The notes below the pieces were generated by a model. The model had not been told where the DNA came from and searched no databases. It saw only the letters and a list, made by a program, of their open reading frames with translations. From Ifrita kowaldi (Eukaryota; Chordata; Aves; Passeriformes; Cinclosomatidae): a stretch of DNA of 64,000 bases. Positions 22,332 through 33,190 of this stretch are shown piece after piece. Location of the stretch: NCBI GenBank assembly GCA_013398055.1, contig VZRS01001718.1, forward strand, positions 167,232-231,231. The letters run 5' to 3'. Numbering within the stretch: the first letter of the stretch is position 1; each line of letters starts with the position of its first letter. Position numbers and translations under genes: made by a program.

Positions 22332-24726
22332 GTATGTGTTTCATATATTTGTAGCAGGGGAACAGAAGTCTGTAGCAACCACTTGTAGCCAGCCCTTCAA
22401 CTTGGGAATTTAACAGCACACTGGAATAGAAAGAGGAGCTGTGAGAGAAAAAATTGCCTTTGAGAGCAGCAAATAGTACCTAACAGCAAGATGCAAAAAT
22501 ACTGGTATAAGCTAATGCTAATGTGATAGCTACTCTTCAGTATAGTGTAGAGTTGCTACTCTTCACTATAGTGTTTTAAATATATGATCACTACAGCTTA
22601 CAATTTTTAGACAAGGTATTTTGTAAAAACAGTTTTGGTTATTAGAAGAAAAAGATAACAGCTGAGCCTTTAGCTCAGTTTAGGATGAGGTATGAAATTC
22701 ACACCAGTGCTCAAAACTTTAGTTGCTTTTTTTATACGTTTTAGATAGTCCTGAACATGCCATGGAGATAAAAAAAAATCGTGCTAGGTCTTTGTGAAGC
22801 TCTGCATACATACTTACTACATCAGACATAAAAGTCATGTGTCAGAACCCTGCTGTCTCATTGCAGTCATTAGAGTGCTTTTCTTGATAGCCTAAGCTCA
22901 GAATGTGTTTTTATCGCTGTAGTTGCATCATCCCTGAATCAATGTATTTGGTGATGGGGGTGTGCATAGCTGAATCAGAAAATATACCAGGCTTTAGTTT
23001 TCATCCTGGCTGGACTCTTCAGGGGCGAGTACAGGTGTGTCAGGTAGGCTTAAGTTAAAGAACTGAAACCACTGCTCTTAATTTTTTGTTCTGTCCAGAG
23101 ACTTGCATACCAGGGAACTGTATATACTTATTAAGCTTCTAAACCCTCTGTGGTTATCTGTTGTCCTTAAAACTCTGTGCACCATAAATGTTGCACAGTG
23201 AGCACCTTCAGTTCATCTTAAGATAAAAAAGATGACTGTAAGGTGTGAGGTTCACATTCTGTCTGCAGGAGCAGAATAGAAAGGAGAAGCCTCTTGCTTT
23301 GACCTGAAGAGGTGAAGTGGGTATGTCAGTGTCCCAAGGCCAGAGTTCCTCACATCACCCACCTGCCAGTAACACACTCAAGCACATCTGATCCCTGGGT
23401 GGCCATGTGGCACAAGGACAGAGGTGGTGTCTCAGCTGGGCCTGAACTAAAGGAGGTTCTTTATCCTGAGCAAGTATCTCAAATTCTCCCCTTAAGTGTA
23501 CCTCTCCAGTCATAGTTTAGTGTGTTCAGATCCCACTGAATATATGATCACTTCAGTCATTATGTCTGACAACAGAATACTGGGCATTCCAAGAAACCAT
23601 TCTCCGCTTCCATACTATTTTTTAAGGGAGAATTCAGTTCTTCAAGCCCCTCAAATCCCTGTCAAGACAGGGGAGGAGAAGATTCTTTTGTAACTTGCCT
23701 CAGTATCTTAATTCAGAGATGCTGGAAAACAGTGAATGAGATAAATGTAGTCTTTAGTGTCTTTGCATTTTTTGCAAAAGTGCATATTTAGGAAGTCAAA
23801 ACATAGAGAAGAAATTTTTTTTAATCTTTTAAGTACTTCATTTCAACAGTCTTGTGAGCTACATGACAAAAAGAAGAAAGGTTGCTAACATTCTGTCTTT
23901 TAGAATGAGTTTTATATACCATGATTAGAAATACATGTGTGTTCATTTTTTTACAGGTGATGGTTCTGTGGTGTAGCATTTATTTGAAACTTTAATTAGT
24001 CAAATTAACACTTGTATGTAAAGCAAAGGATGATTGAATTTGTATATTAGAAGAGAAAGAATTCATTGTTAGCACTGGAAAATATGAGAAATGTTTTTTC
24101 AGAAATTCAGTTTCTCATTTCTTCTGCCCAGTGTACATTACATACTTTCATTGTGGCACGATTCAAATCTATCCAATTCAGTTCTTGAGCAAGAGCAACT
24201 TCCCTGGCATTACTTGGGAAGTTATTCTAAAGGCTGGATATCTGGTCAAGGAGGCCAGATGTGGAGCTATTTCTGTATTCCTGCAAGTAAAAGAGTTCTG
24301 CTGTTGAGAGGGATGTCTTCTTTGCTGTTTGCTGGGGTAAAGGCACTCAGTTGGAAACGTCTGAAATTGATGTTTGATCAGTCTAGAGAAGAGAACTGAA
24401 ATACACAGTGTACATACACACGTTTACTTTGTACCATAACTTGTGCAGAAATTCTGTTGCATATTCTATTTCTAAATGTCTGCTGAAGTAAGCAAGTGAA
24501 AAGTAGTAACATGAGGTATTAGTAAAATGGGGTTGTAACAGAGAACTTCCTGAGAAAACTTCAAGGGGTCCCAAGCCTATCTTTACCTTATTAAGCATTT
24601 TGGTTGGGGGAAGTACCTTTTGAATCACTTATCTTCCTATATTCATTTAGAATAGGAAAATATTGTAGAACAATGTGTTATTCACTTTTTTCTTCTTTTT
24701 TTTTTTTTTCTCTGCTCCTCCTCTAG
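22332..24726 (+). other. MAL2 intron 3
   Basis: Intron of about 2.4 kb starting GTATGT. It ends in a very long pyrimidine tract (about 24,686-24,722) and CTCTAG. No transposon or other gene was recognised. An imperfect duplication of about 20 bp (CTACTCTTCA...TATAGTGT) lies at about 22,530-22,575. Confidence 0.9.
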
Positions 24727-24807
24727 ATTTTTGCCTTTGCAACAGCTGTTTGTTATGGTTGCAGCACAGCCCTGGCATTAAGGAGATGGAGGCTAAATAA
24801 CAGTTGA
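24727..24807 (+). CDS. MAL2: MAL2 exon 4 (fourth membrane span, C-terminus and stop)
   Basis: This phase-0 terminal exon gives 26 residues and a TGA. Helix 4 is IFAFATAVCYGCSTALAL and it is followed by the RRWR motif, which by family knowledge marks the cytosolic C-terminus of MAL proteins. Here the protein ends RRWRLNNS, a few residues longer than the RRWRP end I recall for mammalian MAL2. Exons 2-4 give 136 residues; the full protein is about 175, so about 40 N-terminal residues belong to the unseen exon 1. Confidence 0.94.
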   Translation: MFAFATAVCYGCSTALALRRWRLNNS

Positions 24808-26095
24808 AGAGAGGTTAAGGCCCACGTGTTCCACTTCAGATCAAATTAAGTGCTACTTGTCTGTTTTACTGTAATTTAATTCCGAAAAGACTTCTTTTTT
24901 TCCTTTTAAAAATTTGTTTTAAATGCAAGTAACCCCTAATCAGGATTTCCTCAACAGAAAACAGGTTTCCATCTCTTCCCTTTCTAATATTTACTTTCAC
25001 TGTGTATGCATTGCAAGTGTACTCATTGTAGAGAGTTTAGGAATAAAGAGATATGTCATTAGCAGACAACAGAACTCCAGTGCTGCACCAGAAGAGGAAG
25101 AAAATGGAAGCTAAGCCAAGATGTTAACTGCACAGGCAGCTAAAAATCTCCCCCCTTGTTAAGTCTTGGGATTAAATGCTTTGCAGCGTTACAGTGCACT
25201 CCACACAGGTAGAGCCTTGAGGCTCCTGGTAGAGTCATGGGTGTTCTGTGTGCTGCCCTTTGCATGATCAGAGCCCAAGCTGACTTTGAAATTCCAACTT
25301 AGTATCTATATATATATATATGTTATTAACTTTGATGTACAGAGAAAGTATTTTAAAAAAACATCCAGTGAAATCTTTTTATACTCTCTTATAGCTATGT
25401 CTGGCTAGGGTCACCTGACCCTTAAAGCTTACTGTGTTTCATACTAGATGAAAACTGGGACTGTCAATCAGTAGTTTATTAGTTTTAGGAATTTAGCTTA
25501 ATCAGATCTATTTATACTACAAAACAAAACAGTGCATTTGTGTTGTGTGTGTATATACATGGTATGTTTTTGTTTAACAGAAATTTTTGCACTGTTTAAC
25601 TTTGTCGGACTACAGCTTTGTTCTTGCTGCTTCAAGTGCTGCATTTTTTAGGTATTATGTGAGTCAATATCATTTGAATGGAATGTTACCAAATAGCGAA
25701 TAATGTCTGACCTCAATTCTTGCAGTGTGTTATTTGTTGCATTCTAAACCTGCAGTGTTGTAAAGGTGTTTTTATTTGGACAGATGCCTATGCAACCTCT
25801 CACTGAAAGCAGTGGAATGCAAAGCAGCCCGCCCACTATGGAGTTTGCTTTTCGCACGAATGATGTTTAATTGAGCCTTTCTTGAATATCCTGGTGTATG
25901 ATGACACATGATATTATATTTAGAAAATTGATTTAGCAAAACTAAATGATAGCATTGTGCTCTGCTCCCTGACACTCATGTCATTTTGCACATGGTGAAG
26001 CTTTTGTTATTTTGCTAGTAAATAATTTTTGCTTTTGTGAATAGTGCCAAAAAGATAAGCTGGGACAATAAAAGCTCCCTGTCATTTGTTAAACA
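24808..26095 (+). other. Probable MAL2 3'UTR
   Basis: The stretch between the MAL2 stop and the AATAAA at 26,067 is A/T-rich with ATTTA and TTTGTTTAA motifs, a (TA)n run at 25,307-25,321 and no coding sequence. A 3'UTR over 1 kb is usual for MAL2. The extent is inferred. Confidence 0.55.
26067..26072 (+). promoter_or_regulatory. Candidate MAL2 poly(A) signal (AATAAA)
   Basis: A canonical hexamer 1.26 kb past the stop, followed within 40 bases by a T/G-rich stretch. ATTAAA at about 26,614 is an alternative. Confidence 0.5.
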
Positions 26096-28920
26096 ACTTG
26101 TTCACTACATCTTGCCAGTGCACCTGATTATTCTGCAGAGACCAGCAGTGGTTGCGTAAGGGAAGACAGGATTTCCTTCATTCCCAGGCCTACTCATTCT
26201 CCTTGAGCCAGCAAGGGTGTCTGGCATGGAGGTTACTTTATCAAACTTGTCAGGTACAAGGATCTCTGAGGGGCACCCACCCTCAGCAGTGCCCTGCTGA
26301 CCCAGTGAGTGACACAGTGATCTTGTGAGTGACACAGCAGTGAGCGGCACCCTTCTGACTATGGAACCACTCAGTAGTCCTGAATTACTACAATGGGATG
26401 TTGTCATAGATCTGTTTCCTGCAGTTTTTTTTCTTCCAAAGATTTTGTATTCTGGCTGATTTTTTCCCTCTTAATTCTCTAATTGCATTGAAACTTTTTG
26501 TGAACACTTTATCTAGAACCATATACTTTTAAAAATACTTTGTATTGTATAAAATACATTTACACTGGAGTATATGGATGAAAGTATATAACAAAGACTT
26601 ATGCTAAGCAGCATTAAAGTTACTTAATATATTTATGGCAGTAGTCTGGTTATTAATTTTGTCTTTGGAAATTATCAAAAAAACTACCTTGCAGCTCTGA
26701 CTTGCCTGATGCTAGACATACAAAATTGAGGCTAAGATTTCATGAGAAGGCAATGTTGCATTGGGGCTAGTTCCACGTATATTTAACTAGTTTCACAGCT
26801 AGCTTGCCATGTGACACTGCATGAATATTGGTAAGAAGAGTAAAGTCAGTTACAACATTTCAAACAGATGCTGATCTTTGATTTGGTTTCTCCTGTATCC
26901 TGCAACTGGGCTGTGCCTTGCGCACCACAGACTGTGGATGCCACAGCTGCAGTCTCTGCAGCCAGCTGGGATCATGGAGGGCAGATGTTAATGTTTTGCC
27001 TTTTTAAACCTACAGAGTATGAATCCCACATACAGAGTCCATTAAAGAGCTGTCCAAGCTTAGTTGGCATTTGTATCTAACCTCCAAGTTCAAACCTGAG
27101 GTGTAAAACCCATGACTGGTGAGTGCTATTCAAGGTTCTTAATCTACTAGTGGAAGTCCAGATAGCAGAGTGTGGTTAGCTTAGCATGGAAACTGTTTGC
27201 ATAGTGAGGAAAGACTGAACTTTCCCTCTCAAGTATCAAAGACAAACAAAGGACAGAGAAGAGATAAAGGTAAAAATTACAGTAATGAAGAACAACTTTC
27301 ACAGCTAAAATGGAGTGAAAGAATAGAATTTTTGTTAGTATGGAGAGAGTTTTGCTGTACTTTGAGGAAGATCTATGGACAGTCAAACTGGAACGTGCAG
27401 TTACGCTCTTTCAAAAAACAAGGAACAAAGTCAGTAAATTTTGTATTACTTTATGTTGGGAGCTAAAAAAGTAGGTGTGACTTAGAAATGGTGTGTGCAT
27501 GCTGGATATATGCAAATATTGATACAGGGATAATATGTAATCCTTGTGATAGGTATTCCAGGGAAAATGTGCAAGCTGGTTCTAAAAAATCTTTCTTCCC
27601 TGTAAGAAAATTCCTCCAAGCCTATGACCTTGAAGGACACAAGCTTAGACCTCTCCAAAGAATGGAAGGCATGGGGGGGACGTAGGGAGATAATTTATCT
27701 CAATTAATTTAAGGTGAAAGGACCAAGACCACAGATGCCAAATTGTGTTTTCATCAGCCATCTCTATTTGATGTGAAGCTGCAGTGCAGCAGTATCTAAG
27801 GTACCATGCAGGTGTCCCTACTCTTAGAATATATTTCATGGTGTTTTGGATGGCACTGTGTGGTAGCTGCTGGTAAATAAGGAGAACGAGCCTCAAAGGA
27901 GACTTTCCTTCAAAGTGCACATGTTAGAAAGCTAGAATTTTGGCAGAAAATAGGCACAGCACATGCTTCACAGAAGTCCTGACTCTGTTTCTGCCTTGCT
28001 GAATGTCTGGAAATAATCCAAAGTGACACAGGTCCTGCAGGATTATTGATCTGCACAGGGTCAGTCTGTTCAGATTCTCGTGATTTCTCTGGCTGTGTAC
28101 ATTGGTTATAACTCCTGACATGAGTAATGTTGTGCTGTTGTAAAATGCTGCCTTAAAGCAGAGCTGTAAACCACAGCTCTTAAAAGAGAGAGGCAGAACC
28201 AATGGCTACACAAACCTGTGCCCTTCATAAAGATAAAAGATAAAACACTGGATAATCACTAGACCTGTGTCTTTTCTTTCACTTCCCAAACCAGCTGACA
28301 ATGCTGACTCCTGTTGCACTTCCTCTAATTGTAGTTTTGCATTTGCTTTATACCTTTAAAGGATTTTGACATTGATAATTTCTCCATCTGCATTTCAAAA
28401 AATAATGTTAAGAGAGCTTAAAACTCTTAAAATTTGTTTGTTCCATTTCTATCTAGACACTGTGAAATTGGTCTCTGAAGAAAAGTGTCCTGATCATTTC
28501 ACGCTCCTCTTCCAGGCTGCCCAAGTTGTACAGAAAGGCTTCCCAGGTTTTTGTCTAAAGATAGCAGTGAACCATTAGTTCTCAGACTGAGATGCAAATA
28601 GAACATTGCTCTTTCCAATCTTACAAAAAGAAAAACTTGAAAGTGAGAGCGTGTTGTCTTTCTTTCTTAGCTGTGTTTGTACAATTGGTCATGACACGGT
28701 AGTCTTTGTTGAGACATAAAGAAAACCAGAAAGAAAAAAAACAGAAGAAAAAGCAAATCTTATGTACTAAAATTAGTAAACAGCAATGGAAAATATTTAA
28801 CTTTTTTTTTAGAGGCTGAATTCAGCATGACTGTTCTCTTTTCTCCCACTTTCTTTTGCTCAATTACGGTGTTTATCTAAACACCCTAATAACCTGACCA
28901 GCTCAGAAATTACTGTATTT
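26096..28920. other. Intergenic DNA downstream of MAL2
   Basis: No gene or clear transposon was recognised. A short duplication of GAGTGACACAG is present at about 26,306-26,340. Confidence 0.55.
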
Positions 28921-29115
28921 ATCCTCAAGGTGCTCCTGTAAAGAAGATAAGTGCTATTCCCATTTCACAGGTGGAAAACTTGGACACTGAGACACTAAAC
29001 AACAACTTGGTTGCCAGAGGCCTCTCACAGAAGATTTGCGGTGGAGCAGGAAGAGGAAACCTGGCTTCTCAAGTGGGAGTTTCTTGGTGCCTTGCCCAGC
29101 AGCCCCTACTGCTGC
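28921..29115 (+). mobile_element. Possible ancient MIR-like SINE relic
   Basis: The stretch follows the word order of amniote MIR-like SINEs: TTCCCATTTCACAGGTGGAAA, ACTGAGACAC, TTGGTTGCCAGAGGCC, then CACAGAAG...GTGGAGCAGGAAG, AAACCTGGCTTCTCAAGT and a TGCCTTGCCCAG segment. Divergence is high and both ends are uncertain. A chance resemblance is possible. Confidence 0.45.
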
Positions 29116-29935
29116 CCACTGTGGGCTGGAAGGAAGCACTGTAGTGTGGGTTCTGTGTGACCTGACCACTCCTGTCTCTGTCATGGTGGTATTAATCTGG
29201 CAATTAGTTGCATGGGTTTAAAAGGCAGAATGACTGTTTGTGGAGGATTATGAGTCAAAGGCAGGTTTAACATGCCAAATCAGCATTCCTAGATCAAACA
29301 TCACAGTTTCCGGGTGTTTTAACAACTTTTGGTTATCCAGTTGTAAATAGACTACGTGGAGTTCTGTTTGAGGTGTTGATCTACCTTCTGCACCTTAAGA
29401 GAAGATAAAGGTGCTAAGGAATCTGTAGGTTTCAGATGCTCCCTGCTACCAACATGTTTGAGCCCTAAATCCCTGATGCTAGCAGCATATTACCTGCCTT
29501 GAGCCTGCCAGGACACAGCACCTTTCAGGTCAGAAACCTGAGCTAAGTATTGGCACCTAACCTGTCAGGCTGCCTTTCAGGGGAACACAATGGTCAAACT
29601 AGGTTATGTCTAGGTGTGGTTTTAACATCTTTCTTGCCATGGGATAATTGCAAATGTCAGTAAAGATTCTGGAGATTGTGGGGAATATATTCATACAGTT
29701 ATGTCCAGGGTTACTGTGCCTGGCTACAAAGCAAGGACTGGCTCTTAAGCAAGGACTGAACCCTATGGATCCATACAGGATTTGATAATGGTTGCAGCAT
29801 TATTAGCAATCTTAAAAGAATGACTGCAGGTTTTAATCTCATCCAAACACCTTTTCGTGGTCTCTGTCATTGGACCAGTGCTGTGACACAAGGAACAGCA
29901 GATCAGAACAAACCTGAGAAAAGCATTATTGAGCA

Positions 29936-30040
29936 GTTTGGGTTTGGAAGGGGCCTTAAAGGTTCTGCACTCCTGCTGCAGAGCTGGGACCTCCCACAGT
30001 TGTGTTGCCCTGTACAAAGGTGCTGGGATTTCCCAGTGAT
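29936..30040 (-). mobile_element. Probable degraded CR1 3'-end fragment (minus strand)
   Basis: GTTTGGGTTTGGAAGGGGCC followed by TTAAAGGTTCTGC, a CTGCTGCAGAGCTGGGACCT segment and CCCACAG follow the reversed CR1 tail pattern. The terminal ATTCTATG repeats are not preserved. Confidence 0.45.
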
Positions 30041-31754
30041 CAGATTGCCTGCTTGAGCAGTTCTGCTTGCAGTGCCCACCAATGACTGGCTTTTAACATC
30101 ACTTTGTTACAGGTGGTTTGGGTTCAATAAGCTTTACCAAACAAACTAATGAGGCAAAAAGTGTTTTATTTCCATATAAAATAGAAGTGTGGAAGATTTG
30201 CTGACTCATGTTTTGTCCCACACAAGGATCACAGCCATTTTTCTTCATTATTATTTTTCAAGTGGAAAACATACTTTAGCATGACTTAATAATGTAATTA
30301 ATGATATCATAGGTCTTACTCCTCACCAACTGCATGGCCTGGAAGTATTTCCAGTCTCCTGGGTCCAGGTGAACACCTCGACTAGGTTGCATCTGTATGT
30401 AAGACCTAAAACAGCATCTTCCCTTTTCCCTGCCTCTTTCCCATTTTTGGAAAGCAAAAAGAGAGCTGCAGTATGATCTACATAGGCTGGACAACTCAAA
30501 AAACTATGTGGTGTATTGGAATATGATTCACTCTTCAGTAGCACTCATGGGCATAGATGGTCTTGAGGTGGTTCCACCAAGATAAAATAAAAGTTATGGA
30601 AATAGAGTTGGAGGCTTACCGGATAGAAAAGGAGCATAAGAGCTCAGTGCTTGGCTACGATTGCTTCCTGTATAAAATCTGGCATTGAATCCAGCACTTA
30701 GCTCCTTAATATACCTGTTTTTCAAACTGTAAATACCTTGGCCTGGGATCTAAAGCCCTGGGGAACCTGTAGGGCCAGCTTAGAGCTTTGGGCTGTTGGA
30801 ATAAGAGGCAAGGTGAATCATCGCCAGATACTTTAACCCAAAATTCAGGAGCAGAGGAGAAAGAATTGTTTGCAGGTTCCTTTTCCAACTTTTTACCAGC
30901 TCTAAGAGTTGAGAGAAGGGCAGGAATAGCTCCGTTCCTTGACTGCAATCATCATGGACCCAGAATGAGCTGCAGGACAGAAAGGATGAGGTCTTGTACA
31001 GAATAATCTGAGTTCTAAGATACACCTGACCTACCTGCAGCAGTGACAGCTGTTCTGGGGCCAAGTCCAAGATCCATCCTCTGACCTAAAATAAAAATTA
31101 AAAATATCCAATAATGAAATTTTCAAACGAGTCTTCATCTTAGCTGGAGAAAATGTTCTTAGAAAAAGACAGTTACCTCAGAGAGAAATTTGATGGTGAA
31201 AAAAAAGACGAATTGTTCTTTTAGTTATATAAATGCAACTTCTTTTAAGGTCTAGTCACCAGTGAGGAATTTTACTAATGGAAGTATGAGCAGAATTTCC
31301 CTTCAGCACTAAGTAGAGCTGACCTTTGAAACAAATGGAATTACAAATTCTTTGGCCTTGTGTCATTTGCTATTTCTCTTAAGAATCCTGCTGCTAGGGT
31401 GAGTTGCTGCCGGGATATGTTGCCGCTGCTCTTAAGGGACAAATAGCCTATGTGACCATGGCAGACTTAGAAAGCGTGAAGACACCAAGATAAAAATCCA
31501 GCACTTGTAGGGTCTCATTATTTTGGAGGACCTGACTTACGGCTTGTGAATGGTTTAGGGTTGGCAGTGTTGGGCAGGGTCTATGAGGTACAATGTCACA
31601 TAAAGCTCGTAAGATGAAAAACTTCTACATTAGCACCAAGTTACAGGGATCTGTCAGAGATCTGAGGATATCTGCTGGCTGAAAGGATAGCTGGAGAAGA
31701 GATTCATTCTGAGTTTACTTCCGTCCAATATACTGCAGCTTTTTTGGTAAGAGG
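30041..31754. other. Intergenic DNA
   Basis: No gene, transposon or structured repeat was recognised. Confidence 0.55.
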
Positions 31755-31905
31755 AGAGCCCCGAAGAGAAGAGGAGAGGAGAGAGCAGCTGCCGGCAGCC
31801 CGTGAGTGCCGGGTGCCCCGGGCGGTGGTACCGGCAGATGGAGCCGCAGCGCCGGGAGCCGCTCCCGCGGCAGGGACAGCCCTGCCAGGAGCACTGCGGA
31901 GCGCC
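31755..31905. promoter_or_regulatory. Compact CpG cluster, possible orphan promoter or first exon
   Basis: About 15 CpGs lie in 150 bp, a density matching or exceeding the MAL2-upstream block, with CpG-poor DNA on both sides. A purine-rich GAGGAGAGGAGAGAGCAG tract precedes it. On the plus strand a C/GTGAGT splice-donor consensus occurs at 31,801-31,807. A minus-strand frame (31,715-31,948) crosses it but resembles no protein I know. No known gene is expected here from synteny. It may start an unannotated non-coding transcript or be a fortuitous GC patch. Confidence 0.45.
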
Positions 31906-32389
31906 TACCAGCCCTCATCCTGAATGAACAAAGCTTCCAGGACTGCAATTAGGGCTACTCACTGTAACTTAGGTGATTCATCTGAAAGAACCCGGCTTGC
32001 TTTTTCATCTTTTTATTATAAGGAGACAGCAACAACTTAGCTCTGCACATGACTTTATACTTCTGTCATTATGGTTGTATTACAAATTTCATATTTATCA
32101 AGAACAATTCCAGGGCACAAATACAATGCCAAGGCCCTTTTTGTGAAGCTGAGAAGTAGCTAGACACAGTATCTTTCACTCTTCTCCCTGCAGGACACAA
32201 TTGGCTTTATTGACTTCTATAAATCATTTGTGGTTGAAATCCATGTAGCTTCACTAGATTAGAGAAATAGAAGCTAGCCCTCAAACCTTAAGGAGGTTTT
32301 GGAGCATTTTCTTTTTCCTAGGGAGTTATAAAATTGAAACAGGTCAACTAATATAAAATGACAACTGAACCAGCTCATACCATGGAGTC

Positions 32390-33190
32390 ACTGTCATTGC
32401 ATAGTTTGGGGGTGATACTAAGTTCTTTTAGACAGTCAAATTCTGGGCAGGCCATGAAGATATCACCAAACTGAGTTGGCTCAAAGGTGGCAGATGAACT
32501 TTAATATAGATAAATCCAGGGCCATGCATCTAGGAAAAAATTCCACAGTAGATCTGGAACTGAGAGCTATAACTTAGGAAAGAGACCTCTGAGCCGTTAC
32601 TGATGGTTCTCTGAAATCATCAGCTCAGTATGCAATGGCAAACAAAAGCCAATAAAATTTGGAACTCGTAAGAAATTTCTTAGGAACAGGACAGAGGGTG
32701 TAATGTCACTGCTACATAAAAAACAAACAAAAGAAAACTCCAAAAAGCCCTGTGGTGCATTCTTGTAAAGAGAGCAAAAATGGTTGAGGTCTTGAAGCTG
32801 CTGCCTTATGAAAACTGAAAATACTGGGTCTCCACTCAGGAGTGAAGGAGACAGTGGAGTGAGGTAATGATGGTTTACCAAATGATGAGCATGCTGGTTA
32901 AACCAAACATGTAACTGTTATCTACAAGGACTTTGCATGGGATCTAGGGGACACTTGAGGCAACTACCAAAAGATAGGTTTAAAAGAGATGAAGAAAGTA
33001 TTTGCTGATACAGTGAGCAGTGAACCTCTGGAGCTTGCCAACACAGGAGCTTGTGGAGGCTAACAGTATTAGCATGTTCAAAAAGGGATTGGACAAATTA
33101 ATGTGTCTTTATGCTAAAAGGATAAGGTAGGAGCATACCCTCTAGTATCCCTAATCCAACAGTTATGAATGCTGCATATTAGGGGGAAAG
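32390..33190 (+). mobile_element. Ancient CR1/L3-like LINE relic
   Basis: Heavily mutated text follows the 3' half of an old CR1/L3-type ORF2 on the plus strand: a GGTGATACTAAG (DDTK) region, a CATGCATCTAGG (MHLG) segment, TCAGTATGCAATGGCAA (CAMA), then GAACCTCTGGAGCTTGCCAA and finally AGCATGTTCAAAAAGGGATT with GGACAAATTAATG (the NMFKKGLDKFM end). Stops and indels are frequent, so it predates the avian CR1 copies elsewhere here. Family assignment is tentative. Confidence 0.6.

Noticed and set aside
31715..31948. Minus-strand frame with a Leu-rich stretch as a small secreted protein
   Set aside because: The hydrophobic part is not N-terminal and the frame is explained by GC-rich sequence without stops; no family resemblance.
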